DNA from: Rotaria sordida
Lineage: Eukaryota; Rotifera; Eurotatoria; Philodinida; Philodinidae
DNA: 64,000 bases
Assembly (NCBI GenBank): GCA_905250125.1
Contig: CAJNOL010000175.1
Location: forward strand, 1 to 64,000
Direction: 5' to 3'
Every line of letters starts with the position of its first letter. The stretch's first letter is position 1. This document shows positions 12,167 through 24,772 of this stretch, one piece after another. A program made the translations under genes and the position numbers. The notes below the pieces were generated by a model. It was not told the DNA's origin, did no database searches, and worked only from the letters and a program-made list of their open reading frames with translations.

Positions 12167-12479
12167 TATTTTTTTTAGTCTAAAAATATTGAATATCTTA
12201 AATATTTTTTCATATGTTTTAATTGCTCTTCGACATATCAAATTACATAATTTGATATCGAAGATTTTTTTTTTCAAGGTCATCTAGGAAATATTCCATT
12301 AAAAAAATAACTAGTAATATGTTTTGACAATAGAAAATGATTATATAGTAAAATTGTCATTAATAGTCAAAGCTCAAGGAATGTATAATGAACTTATTTG
12401 AATATTTATGCATTATGATCATGATCAATGTTTTCATAAAAAAATTTTATAAGAGACATTTTGTTGACATAAATTGTTT

Positions 12480-14175
12480 ATTTGTCTAATGCATTGCGTA
12501 TGTGTGTGTTTATTTGTATTTATGTATAGCCATATTTATAATTGATTATAACTTCAGGATTATTTATATTTATAATGAAATCATAGATCAAATATAAATC
12601 AGATACTCTAGAAAAAAGAAAATATCTTTGTTGTAAAGATAAAATTTGCTATTTTTTTTTGTCTTTTATATCATCTTATCTAAATTAATCTTCTAGTGAG
12701 TCACCTTTTGTTTGAATAATCTTGTTTTTCTTCTTTACCAATAAAGAAAAAAGAACGAGCTGCATACATGATTTTATTTTCTTTTTCTTTTGTATCTTAG
12801 TTATCAAGAGGTATATTCTATGTAATTCGTCGATTTTAATCAATATGATAGTTAGACGATTAGTACTATTAATTTTCATATAATGTTTTGCTTTATTTGA
12901 ATTGAATAAAATGTTTATTGAAAACATTCGAAAGTGTTAAAATCATTCAGAAAGATTAGATTTATTTCATGATTTTAATTAAAAAATATTGTAAACGGTG
13001 GCTCATAAAGAATGAAACACTTTGATTTTCTTTTTCTTTTTTTTGAAGACAACAACACAGTTTAAAGACGTCATTCTAAGCTCATTCAATTGCAAATTTT
13101 TCGCTCTACAAAACTGTACAATTTGCTCTTCAAATAAGTTTCTCCTGTCGCAGAGAAATCGAAAAGATTGAAAAATCATTCACCCATTGAATGGAGACTG
13201 TCCGAAAATAAAATCATTATTAAGAATATATTTAAATGATAGTTCCACGGAAATTCGAAATATATTATATGATATGTCGTCAAATACTGCATCTCGCAAT
13301 ATTTCACAATTCTAGAAAAAAACAATTGGAAAAACAAGTTTTCGAGTAAGAGATTCTTTTTGACAGTTCAATGCCATTGTTTGTTTCCAATTCGGAACAA
13401 TATAAAGACTTTCGTTACTCGGTTTAAATGTTATATCATTTTGTTCAGAATAAAATTCTCCATCAGATGATATAATGATAAACTGTTCATAGAGCATGCT
13501 AACTTTTGAAAGTACGAGTTTTGAAAAGTGTATTCGAAATAAAAAATCATCTAGTGTTAATTCCAAACCTTTTGTATTGGAACGACATCATTAGAAGCCT
13601 TGAGAAGATCTTTAGAGTATAGAGCACAAAATTCACTATCTGTTGATGTTAAATACTTTACACTTAGCATCGAACTTAATGAATACAAGCTTGCACACAT
13701 CGTTAGATGGCTGCAGAAAACAACAGGAGATCGCAGTTGGACAGTGAAATTACCGTTAATCTTTCCAATTTTTCGTCGACAAGAAAAACTTATTTAAAAA
13801 AAAAGGAAGTCCACATTTTTATAGAGTGAAAAGTTTTTTAATGAATGAGTTAAGAATGGTGTCGTTGAATAGCATTTCCGCTCGTCAGAAACAGGAAATC
13901 AAACTGTTCCATTATTTATGAGCTGCATATTATCAATGAACTCGAATAAAGAAACCTCTCAAGCATCGATTACAAATGAATGAACATGGAAATTAGAATT
14001 TTTATGAATATATTCTGTATGTTAATCAAAAGCTAACATTTTTATCAGATGGAAATAAAAGGATTGACTTCATCAATGATTCATAATTCAAATGATAATA
14101 GATCGTCACTTATATAAGAACAGAGAAGAGATTTGTTTTTGTGCTAACAACTTTATATTTGAATTAGCATTCTTA
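12480..14175 (+). repeat. dispersed repeat, copy A (interrupted by a transposon)
   Basis: The segments 12480-12993 and 13928-14175 together match 20655-21355 on the same strand by eye, at roughly 75-80 percent with small gaps. Shared landmarks include a run ending in GTATTTATG, the string GAAAACATTCGAA, and ACAAATGAATGAAC. A 934-bp element separates the two parts. No terminal repeats of the dispersed repeat itself were seen, so its class is unknown. Short frames inside it (for example 12685-12927, minus) have no motif. Confidence 0.7.
12994..13927. mobile_element. Tc1/mariner-type DNA transposon inserted at TA
   Basis: The ends are imperfect inverted repeats of about 28 bp. The left end has GCTCATAAAGAATG and the right end, read on the other strand, has GCTCATAAATAATG; both continue into AACA.TTTGATTT. 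TA dinucleotides flank the element (12992-12993 and 13928-13929). The related repeat at 20655-21355 carries a single TA at the matching place, an empty site. No intact transposase is present. A stretch near 13190-13310 resembles a helix-turn-helix start with stops, and two open frames (13312-13566 minus, 13600-13797 plus) are unrecognised. It is probably a decayed or non-autonomous copy. Confidence 0.75.
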
Positions 14176-15742
14176 TTAACGAAAATAAATTGAATCAGGA
14201 GATATTAACAAGTTACTAAATATGTCGGCATTAGAATTTTTTTCGAAAAGCTTCTTAGGTTTTTTTAAAAATGATTTTCCATGGGTAAATATATTTCAAC
14301 AACGAATACAATCAACAGGATATGTTGTTATAATACTATGGAATGTTGTGCATCTTGATTTGATAGCAATCTATTTGATAAATCATCTAATTTTGCTTGA
14401 AATAACGATGAAATGAGAAAATCTGTTGATTATGATTTCTATAATAGCAGTTGAATAAGTTACATCCTAAACAAAGAATCATATTTCGACCAATTTGAAC
14501 ATTGACAGAAAGATGAAATGAAAAGGTTTTACTTCAATACATATTTTTGATTAAGTTTAGCAAAAAAAATCCTTCAAATAGAAAACAAATAAATTATGTA
14601 AATAGCTCATTGGAGTGAGAGAAAAACAACATTGTCTAAAATATAATGTCTCACATCGACAAGATTAGATTCATTTTATTCATGACATCAATACTCATAA
14701 AAGCTGTGTCATACATAAATGCAATATTTATTATAGTGTTGAGAAAAACACACGAAATAAAAATGAATAAATATATTGGACAAAGAAATTTCTTATTTTG
14801 CTTTATTCTGTCTTATAACAATATAACTATGACCTATTATGATTTTTTTTTCTTTTTCTATTAAATAATCATGGATATCTAAAAGAAAATCAATGCATTG
14901 ATACTTTTCATTCGAGTCGAAAAATCTTCGCCGATGATATCATCACCAACTCAGCAAATTACATTATTTCAATGTATTTCATTAAATACAAAGCTATATT
15001 TTCAATTTTTTAATAACTAGTGACTCAAAAAAAAAATTAAAGAAATTCTGTTTCCTTCTTGAAATCTTTATTTATTTTTATAATGAACGATTTTGTACAT
15101 TGCTAATAACATAGCGAATCAGCATTTCTTAGTCCATATGAAGGATTATTGATATTGATCATGGTCGTATCATCTCTGTAATAGGTAATGCTGAGTTAAG
15201 GAATATAACTCATCGAGAAGTTCAGTCAGATTTAATTCACGAATTAGAAATTAATCAATATTAATCTACCAATTGAAAGACAAATCAGCTCAAAAATAAA
15301 CATAATGACAGTATCTCATAGAAGGTTCATTATAAACAGCGATCCAGAAATATTCTCCATGCAATAAATGGGTATTTGCAAAAAATAACTTGCATATGTT
15401 TTTCTACAAATATTATCTTATGTACATGTTCTATTTGAATCTTTTTATATTATTATCGATAGCCTATGAACAGTACTATAAAGTATCATAATTTTACAAT
15501 CCATTCGTTCACTTTGACAAGAAAACGAAAACAAACATCTATTTCTCTTGAACATTGCAGAATCATTTATGATACGAATCAATATTTTTCGCTAAAAGAA
15601 ATTAGAGTTCACCAATATTTTTGATGATTTTTTTTCTACATTATGTTTTATGGCAGACTAAATATTCTTTTGAAGTTAACAGCCAAGATATCAGCTGAGC
15701 ACTCCATTATTTGTGGCATATTAATGATGATGAATTGTTTAA
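14176..15742. other. gene-free stretch between repeats
   Basis: Short ATG frames at 14222-14416 and 14646-14864 have no domain and no convincing splice partners. The first (MSALEFFSKS...) ends beside a possible donor at 14285, so an undetected first exon cannot be excluded. Nothing else was recognised. Confidence 0.4.
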
Positions 15743-16290
15743 CCCTTTCGTTACGGGACACGTATATATACGTTTTGAACTTCGCTTAAGGTATAGTTAT
15801 AGGATTTATTATTGTTGATTGGACCACAAGAGTCCTCTCGGTTGCTCTGGTGTTGCCCATATCACAGCACCATCATATGGCATGGTTATGCATTACGGAT
15901 ACCGTCTGTTTTTCGCAATCTATGGCCATGCATTCGTTATCATGTTTTTTTTCTAGTAGTTTAGACGATCTTTTCTCTTCCGTTTGCCTGTACTTAGTCT
16001 TTTTCGTTGCTTGCAATGAGGTTTCTCCATACATCTATAAGGTATATATATTCGGCGCTTTTTTCGAAGTCAAGCGTCTGATATGTCTTCATGACATTAT
16101 CTCAACTAATACAACACACATGTTCAAGATTCAAATAGATTCTTCCTATCCTATACGTCTGTCACTAGATAAGGAAATTTTTTGTACATATCTGTTACAT
16201 AAATGTTTCTATATGATAATGAAATTCGTTTCAAAATTTACTAATATAAATCATATTTTTGTGAGTTTTAAAAATCTCGTAACCAAAGGG
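15743..16290. mobile_element. piggyBac-type non-autonomous element with TTAA target duplication
   Basis: TTAA occurs at 15739-15742 and 16291-16294, directly flanking inverted ends that begin CCCTTTCGTTACGGGA on the left and CCCTTTGGTTACGAGA on the right (14 of 16 identical). TTAA duplications with CCCT-type ends are the mark of piggyBac elements. The 548-bp interior has no DDD transposase, so it would need a transposase in trans. A 170-codon open frame crosses the right end and has no ATG at its start; it is not a gene. Confidence 0.75.
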
Positions 16291-17254
16291 TTAATAGCTT
16301 GTCTGACACGTTTCGAATTATCATCTTTTTCGAAGCGGTTTTTTTTTATGAATTTTTTCTAAACTATGTACATCGCTCTTTCACTGCTTAAATCTAACAA
16401 CACAACAAAAGTGTTTTTCACGAATATCAACAAAATAAAGGCTGTAAAAATCCTAGCTCACTATATAACAGCCAATGCACTCTTATTTGCAACATGATCA
16501 CATCAATGAACTTTCTCAATTTTCACAATTACAAATTTATAATGTTCGTTTAGATGTTTAGCATTAAAGACGTTCAGGTAAAGGAGCGACCGTCAAAACT
16601 GAACAAATCTGGACAAAGGGGAGAGAGATCAAATATTTCTGTACGTATAGACACTTACTAGAAATATTTTTCTTTTTTCACACAACTTTCCACGGAATTT
16701 TCAAGCTTAACTCGTTTTAAAGAGCAATCTTAAATAGGAAATGAACTGAATCAATAAGTTGAATATGAATTTAGTCTCTAAATAATTGAAGATTATGCTA
16801 CATGAGCGAACTAGTGATTTTCTGGAGCAGTGATATGGACGTTGCTAAATTTTCGAGTTCCATTAGTATTGAACTTCATTTTTTTTGTTTCTGTTTTTTT
16901 ATATTTTTACTGTGTTATGCTCATTACAATTGAATGCATTTAAAGAATAAAAACTTTGCAATAGGTTAGGTTTTTGTTTGTTGTTTATCAAATGTATTTT
17001 ATCTTTGGGCGTGGAGGGGTATGGATGTAGAGTGTCGGTATAGGTATAGGTGAAAGTTAAGGTAAGACACACCGTCATATCACACTGACATCCGACACAA
17101 TGGGCAATTTTCGTATAACAGGTGAACATGTAGTTTTCGTGCTTGAAACTGCATTTCAATTGCTCACAAGTAATTATATAACACTTTGGAAATCATCTTT
17201 AAGAAAATAAACCATTTTTTGAAAAAGAAGAAGGTTTCTGCAAGAATCATCTAC
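16291..17254. other. gene-free stretch
   Basis: No supportable gene. A minus-strand frame at 16899-17159 arises over a GGTATA-type simple sequence near 17035-17055 and lacks a domain. Confidence 0.4.
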
Positions 17255-18145
17255 GGAGGGATTCTTGCTACATTTTTCGGAAAAAATTTTTAGTTAGAAA
17301 GTATATCCTGCTACGTATCATCTGATGCATTTTCATACACTGATTCCGCATATTGCCTTAGATTTGTGCTACTATGTTGTTTTAGAGACAAAAAATGAAT
17401 TTGAAGGTAAATATCCAAGGTTTTTTGGGAATTACTAACTCAGTCTACGTTGATTAGCGCTATTCGACGCTAAAACCAACGCTAGATCTCACATAGAAGA
17501 ATATTCGCTGGAAATTTGAACTCAATTAGACTTTATCTATTTGTAGCTTTTACAAAATCGAGAAAATCGATTTTGGGAAGATTTTCAGCATAAAGGTCAA
17601 AAACTTTTTTCTACAAAAAATGGATGCTACATACGTTTCCGATGCAATTTTACAAGTTGATTCTGAATATCGTCTTGATTTTGCACCAAAAGAATGCTTT
17701 GTTCACAACAATAGAGATCTATGGGCAAAAATCTAAACTTTTGGAAGGCTCATAGTACCGGTTTTGCTCATTGGCACGATATGGTGCTATGGCCAACGAT
17801 GAACCAAGTATAGAAGAATAATTAGTGAGAATTTGAGATCGACCGGATTAAAATTTGTTGTAACGTTTGCAAACTACGGAAAGGCTGTTTTTCAAAATTT
17901 TATCAAATTCCGGAACCGATGTTTTTCTTCAAGAAACATTTATTGTTATATATGACTTGATGTACCTCAACAAATTGATTCCGAATATTACCTTGGTTTT
18001 GTACGGAAATGTCTTTTTGTAATACAGCGCTATGGTCAACAATGAATCACATATAGGAAAATAACCGGTGAAAGTTTCAGCTCAATCAGATTAGAAATCC
18101 TTATAGCGTTCACAAAATACGGCATGACACATGTTTGAACACACT
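17255..18145 (+). repeat. tandem repeat, about 318-bp period, three diverged units
   Basis: The landmark TGATTCYGMATAT occurs at 17341, 17658 and 17976, spaced 317 and 318 bases. A second landmark (AGAAGAATA type, followed by GAAATTTGA or similar) occurs at 17495 and 17812 and again, in a shortened third unit, near 18053. Units are heavily diverged, and the third has lost about 75 bases. No long frame runs through the array. It is less AT-rich than its flanks. Confidence 0.65.
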
Positions 18146-19792
18146 TTTGTTCCAGGAACCACTCTTTTCTGTTCCATTTCTAGTTCCATTGAAACACCTT
18201 TTTCGCACAACAAAACTTCTGAGCTAAAAATTCGTTTCGGATAGTTTTTCATTTTAGAATATGTCGCTAATTAGATAGTGGCAATGATTTCTGTATAATA
18301 CCCAATTTAAGGAAGAAAGTTTTGACAATGAGCATTTCCAGCGTTCGACTTGGTTTGTAGAAATTTTATTCTAGGGTAAGATAGATTACCCATAAATGGA
18401 TTTGTTTCAATATTTCAGTTTTGGTAAAGAGAACTTTCGGTCACGTCTGTTTGGTTGGCTACTGTGCCTAGGTCACTATTCGAATATTGAAGTTTTGGTT
18501 TTTTTGAATGTGAGCTTGTGCATTTGATGCAGTTTTTTTTTGCTGATATTGTATCCCTAGTGAATGTACTGAGTTCAAGGTTATCGTGTACTGGACCAGT
18601 TGCCAGTAGAGTGCCTTTTCGGGTACTCTGCTACCAATATGTCACAAAATCTTGGTTGAGTATCCTACTGAACATGGTCCAGTACAGGGGGATTTTTTAG
18701 GTATTGGCCCAGTTACCTGTCCAGTTTCTAAAGCATACTATAAAAAATGTTTCAACAGGTTAGTAGATTGAATATTTAGAAATATTTTGTAGTCAAGCGC
18801 TAAAAATGCACAAAGTATCTAAGGTTTGTGTGATATACTGGCAGTAGAGTGTCCTGAAATCACTACATTCACTGGAGATATCAGTTTGGTATTATGATCT
18901 GATGATGTTTTCATAGAGATAACGATGAAACACATGTCGAGTTTCAAGGATTTTCATGAACAACTATGGTGTGATTTCATAGAAGAGTAGTAGACAAGCA
19001 TTTTAGTTATGATTTATTTATAGTGTTATAGGACCTAATGAGGCCTACTAGCAAAAAGAACAATGGCTCCAGAGTCTATTTAAATAGTGAGAAATCAAGT
19101 CACTCACGTCTACTAGTCATATAGCTATTATAGCTCTCCAAGTAATATCTAGCTTCTAACATGGGTATAACAGATACACCTGTTTGCAAAAACAACTTGT
19201 ACAAAACTAGTAATTCTTTCCTAGCGTTTTCAAGTTTTATGAAACAATTTTAGATTTTATTTTTTCGGTGGTCATTCATCGTCAATTGGTAAAGAAATAA
19301 CCTAATGCAAAACGCGATTGTTTTGTTTTGGATATATAAAAATTAAGACATACAATCCTTTTCCTTTTAAAATAACTGTTATCTATTCATGTTATATTAT
19401 GGAAGCAAGGTCATGAGATTAGACTAGCGCTGCGAAGTCTGAAACAAAGGTTCTTATATAATCTCTCTATTCATAATATGAACAAATTAAAACAAATCAA
19501 TTCAGTTGAGTATTGAAGGAGAACTGATCGATAATATACTCTCAGTATAAAAGAAGAAAAGAGTCATTGATCAATATATTCGCCGTAACAATCAGATATT
19601 ACTTAAAAGATATAAACGAAAACATAAAGACGATCTAAAGAGACGGAACATTCTTCAACTATCTATTCCTTGTTTTTTAAGGAAGTTTCACGAAAACTAA
19701 CGTCTATAACATAATCATAACCTCAAATACAATAGTAATATTGATAAACAATTTATCAATGACAATGCACCTCACATAATGGACAGATCAGC
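18146..19792. other. gene-free stretch with minor inverted motifs
   Basis: Around 18560-18720 the motif GTACTGGACC and its complement GGTCCAGTAC recur on opposite sides of a CTCTGCTACC / GCCAGTAGAG pair, suggesting an old small inverted-repeat element. No gene was recognised. Confidence 0.4.
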
Positions 19793-19796
19793 TTAA

Positions 19797-20121
19797 CCCT
19801 TTGGGGATGGAATTATTTTTCAATTGAAAAAATGGTTCTTTCGTCAATTAATTGTATGTGGATCAAAATGATTACATAAAAGCCTCATGACAATACATCA
19901 AGATAAAAAAGAAAGTGATCATGGCGTCAGTGTATACAGCAGAAAGAAAAGAGAAGATCTGAGAAGCATCTATATGACAAGAAGAAAAAGAGGAAAGATA
20001 TGTATGAGATGGTAGCTGGAACGATCTATTATCTTACAGATGATAATAGTTTTATGAGAAAAAAACATTTTCCTTACTGGAAAATAGGTGATACAACCCT
20101 TGTATCACCGGTCCCAAAGGC
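19797..20121. mobile_element. short piggyBac-type MITE with TTAA target duplication
   Basis: TTAA at 19793-19796 and 20122-20125 flanks a 325-bp element. Its ends read CCCTTTGGGGATGG on the left and GCCTTTGGGACCGG on the right, other strand. Just inside the right end lies a perfect 10-bp stem, GGTGATACAA and its complement, separated by CCC (20087-20109). No coding capacity. Its TTAA target and CCCTTT-like ends resemble those of the element at 15743. Confidence 0.65.
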
Positions 20122-20125
20122 TTAA

Positions 20126-20654
20126 TAGTCTGAATCTAAATCAGACAGAAAATATTTAGTCAGGCGTAAACACATAAAGTTGAAAGTAGAAAATACCGGA
20201 AGAAACATCAAAGAACTCAAATGATTTTTAATAAGAATTCTAAAATGTTAATGTTAATGTTGTAATAAATTGTACGTTTTATATGCAAGAGTGATGTTTT
20301 TTTGTTTTTTCTACCAAAATTCAATAAATGAAAATTTTAAATTATGCTGCTATACAGTAGTCTGTGTGATCTATCATTCGAGAGGTAAAGCAATTCAAAT
20401 AGATACATATAAAAGAAAATTCCTGTAAAGCAAAATAGTACAATATTTTTTTTGCAAACAACTATACGTTTTCCTTTTCAACATCATGATAGATAGAAGT
20501 TTTCTGTTAGATGATCTTTAACTAGAAAATGCTAGTGATCATTGCGTAGCTGTTAAAAAGCTGCTGCACAAGTTGAGAAAAAAATGTCTTTTTTCTTTGT
20601 TCATTTTGTAGAATAGAACAAATTCGACAAAATAACATGTCTTTGAATTTTCGT
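20126..20654. other. gene-free stretch
   Basis: AT-rich DNA between the short MITE and repeat copy B. I see nothing supportable in it. Confidence 0.4.
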
Positions 20655-21355
20655 AAATTTTTTACTTGTCTACTACATTTTGTGTGTTATTTTTGTATTT
20701 ATGCATACCAATGTTTATAATTGAAAATAACTTTGAGATTAGATATAATGAAATTATTGATCAAATATAGTCTGAAAAAAAAAGAAAATATCTTGGTTGT
20801 AAAAATAAAATTTGTCGTTATATCATCTTATTTGAAGATTTCTTCTGTTGAATCACCTCTTGTTAGGAATGATCCTGAGGTTTTTCCTTCTTTATCAACA
20901 AAGAAAAAAAAGAACTGTATACACATGATTTTACTTTCTTTCTATTTATCAGTTATGATAGTTAGACGACTAGAACTATTAGTTTCATATAATATTTTAA
21001 TTAATTTGAATTGAATAAAATATTTATTGAAAACATTCGAAGATGTGAACAAAAACATTTCAAAAGATGAGATTTATTTGATTATTTTAATTAGCAAAAT
21101 AATGTATTAATCAAATCGAATAAATAATTTTTATTGAGAATTGTTTACAAATGAATGAACACAAAGAATGAACATAGAAGTAAGAATTCTGATAAATATG
21201 TTCTCTATGTTGATTAAAATCTAACATTTTATTAGATGGAAGTAGAATGATTGGTGTTATAGATGATTTATTATTCAAATGATTACAGATCATCAATCAT
21301 ATAAGAATGCAGAAAAGATTTGCTTCTGTGTTAACAACTTCATCTTTGCAGTCGT
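20655..21355 (+). repeat. dispersed repeat, copy B (uninterrupted)
   Basis: This is the counterpart of copy A (12480-14175) without the 934-bp transposon. The single TA of the empty site is in the sequence AATGTATTAATC at about 21103-21114. Frames predicted inside it (20721-21014 plus, 21111-21296 minus) are not conserved between copies and are not genes. Confidence 0.7.
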
Positions 21356-23849
21356 ATTCGTATTATTGGCTAATTCTGATTATTCTATTGTCGAGGTAAT
21401 TTACATCATTACTTTTCTCACAAATGATTTCATTATCGAATTATAATATTTCGTTTTTTTTTGGAACATTTATTCATTTTATAATAAATTATTATAGATA
21501 ATTATTAGTCTTGAATTACGATATATAACAAGAATAATGAATTGATAAATAAGAAATTTTTGAATATTATCTAATATTTGAAAAAGAAAAATATCCTATA
21601 TAAAAATTTAGTTTTCATTTTAACATTAGCTTTTTCGAAAAATATTCTATGATTTCTGCAAGATATAAACGAAATTTTAAACTGCTAAGAATACTTTTTC
21701 ATACTGATACTGTTAACCTTAATTTTTTTTTTGAATCGTGCATCTTTATATAAAAATGAACAAAGTTCGACATAGTCATATGTATAATTGATTTATTTTC
21801 CTATAGATTCTCTGATTAGATCCGATACAAATACTGTTTTCATAAATGGAGCTTATATTTTAATCCTATTGAGCACTCATAATGTTTTTTTTTATCTTAT
21901 CTATTTATATGAATAAGACAAATGAAATTCTGAGCATAATTCATATACTACTGATATTAGAATAGTCACTTTTATTTTCTTTGTTTTATTCTATTTTTTA
22001 AAAACATTTTCCAAGAAGATAAAAGTGATGCTTAGTCTTCTAGACAACAGTTACGAGATTAATCTAATATTATTCATCTTTTAATAATATGTTTGTTTAG
22101 TTTTATAGTTGACAGTATAATATATTCATTGAAATTTAGATTATATCTTCAGTATTGCATATGTAGACATTAAAGAGCCAATAATTCTTTTTTAATTTTA
22201 ATAGCTTTCTTGAGTTGTTTTCTTTTCCGGTTGTGTAGAATTTCTGCACTTTTGTCTAGTATTTATCAGAATCTTCACAATAAAAAAGATTATCGAAATT
22301 CTGGCTTATTGACGAGCCGCAGTGAAACGAAAAGAGAATATTGGTGAGACTCTATATTTTTGACAATTTGTCCAATTTCTCGTCGGAATTTTAACAATAT
22401 TTTTATTGACAAAAGTCTAGGCGGGATTTATGTAAATTATCAAAATTCAGATTGCGAAATTTCGGTTTACCGAGTATAAAAATTAGAATCCTGTTAGAGA
22501 TTCTGTTACCTTTCATTGCAAATAATCCAAAATTTCGTGAAAACATCTATTCAAAATAGTGAATTTTAAAATTATCAATAAAACACATGTGAGCAGTTAG
22601 ATGTTATTCTACGAGCATAGATGTTCAACATTTGACTGCATGACCGTTAAGTTTTTTTTGCTTATCAGACTATTCAAAATCGATTGTTCTTACAGTTTTA
22701 TCTCAACATAAGGAATTACTCTGATATTGTTAACAAATTTAAATCGATATTAACGCTTATTCTTCAAATATGAAGTAATTTTCGACAAACTATTATGATG
22801 TTTTCAAGTAAGTCTGAGAATTTTCTTTTATCGAATAGGAGTTTCTAAAATAAATATATTGACATACTTAAAAATGATGAATATAGAAGGAAATAGAAAA
22901 TGTTTTCTGAATGCATTTCCGATTTACTGAACTATTTGTTAAGATAGATTGATGAGAACTCTTTGTATAGAACATACAAAAAAAAAGGAAAACTACGTAA
23001 GTCTATTTTATCTAAGAAAATTCTTTTCAAACTTATTTTCTATTCTCAATAATTTATCAAACATTAAAAATACTTTGATATTACAAATATATTGCTAGAA
23101 ATAAAAATTATTTTCACATCTGTTGGCTCTGTTTTGTTGGTTTTTTTTTATGATGAACTCATTGCTATGTGTGAAAAACTATTCGTAGTTTATATAAATG
23201 TGACTTTCACTAACACACTTATGTAAAGGAACAATGGGATTGATAAAAGAAAAAAAAAAGAAAATTCTGACTCAAATACAAATATTATGAAAATGATTCT
23301 AAGTTAATCATTTTAAATAAACTCTTTTATAACGAACTAGTTTTTTCACCCATTTCATCACTCAAAATATCATCATTACATTTGAATGAGTTATTATCCT
23401 TTGATGACAAGTAGTTTTCTTTGTTGAAAAATTTTAATATCAAACATCTTATTTTTCTTGATATAAAGTGACGGAAAAATAGGTTTACAAGAACATTATT
23501 TGTTCTTATTCTGGTTAAAGATACATACTAAGAAAACTTTAATTATTGATATACTCTTAGGCTTAATCTATCATCACTAATTACATGTGGTAAGACTACA
23601 AAGATTTCAGTGTCTGTATTCAAAATAAGATTTCATTTTCTCTCGATTGAGAGAACATTTCAGAACAACTTAACTTACGTACGCTCATTTTTAATATGCT
23701 GTACTCAATGATGATCATCAACATTTTTGTTTCCAAAGACGTCTACTTTGGAAAACCTTCTTCTCAAATTATTTCATAATTTAAGTTCTAAAATTTATAG
23801 AGTTGTCTATGTAGTTTTCATAAAAAGTCTCGACTTTTTTTTATAGCTA
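21356..23849. other. 2.5-kb gene-free stretch
   Basis: Very AT-rich. A slightly GC-richer patch at about 22230-22500 carries repeated TATCRAAATTCWG-like strings on both strands, perhaps an eroded inverted-repeat element. No gene was recognised. Confidence 0.4.
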
Positions 23850-24772
23850 CTTAGGGCATACCAAAAGTACTGGCAGTGACACTTTAATACCCTATAGTAG
23901 GCTTTAAGAAACTTTCTTTCTATATAGTCTGATAGAGAAAAAAATGCTCTATCTTTCTATACTATTTGATCGTACTTCAACTAATCTTATAGTATTAAAT
24001 TATCTATAAAACCAATTTCGGCTGGTTATATGCTGGTTGTAAGTTTTGCATTGCAGTTTTCGATTTCTTACTAGTTGTATTAATAACCAAAATATACTAT
24101 AAGATGCAGCGTGAAAAGCTCTACAATTTGCATACGACCACTTATTTTATAGCTGCAATTTTTGTTTTCGAAATCGACAAAATTTGGAGCAATCAAATTG
24201 TGAAGATGCGAAAAAGACAATGTTTTCGATACGCAACGAATTCATTTTTGTTATTTCATTGTTTATCACCTGATATGCTTTACCAAAAGAAAAACAAAAT
24301 ATACCGCAAGATGCAGCGTGAAAAGCTCTACAATCTATACAGTAAAGCTTATTGTAATTGTTTTCAAAAAAAGGAAAATTCTATGCGACCAATTTTCTCA
24401 ATACCAAAAATTTGATCCTCAAAACTTTATCGATTTTGAAAGCAAAAAGTGAAGCTATAAAATAAATGGCCTTATGTAAATTGTAGAGCTTTTCACGCTG
24501 CATCTTATGGTATATTTTGGTTGTTCATACAATGTCTTGAGGGATTGAAAACTAGTCTGTTCTCACACGTTGTAATCTAGTACAACCAGCACATAATCAG
24601 CCGAAATAGGTTTTATGGATAATTTAATATTATGAGATTAGCTGAAGTACGATCAAATAGTATAGAAAGATAGAGCATTTTTTTCTCTATCAGACTATAT
24701 AGAAAGAAAGTTTCTTAAAGTCTCCTATAGGGTATTAAAGTGTCACTGCCAGTACTTTTGGTATGCCCTAAG
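23850..24772. mobile_element. mariner-like fold-back element with arms of about 300 bp
   Basis: Both ends begin with the same CTTAGGGCATACCAAAAGT, in opposite orientation, each preceded by TA (23848-23849 and 24773-24774). The GGG..CCAAAAGT form resembles mariner termini. The arms extend inward about 300 bp (23850-24190 and 24425-24772) with gaps, leaving a centre of only about 230 bp. The string GATGCAGCGTGAAAAGCTC occurs in both arms and a third time near 24312 in the centre. A 103-codon frame (24104-24415) is made of arm sequence and is not a gene. Transcription through it would form a long hairpin RNA. Confidence 0.75.

Noticed and set aside
15850..16362. 170-codon frame, the longest frame in the repeat region
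   Set aside because: Starts without ATG and crosses the right end of a TTAA element into flanking DNA; no piggyBac transposase motif.
24104..24415. 103-codon frame with a repeated MQREKLYNL
   Set aside because: It is made from arm sequence of the fold-back element; the repetition reflects DNA repeats.
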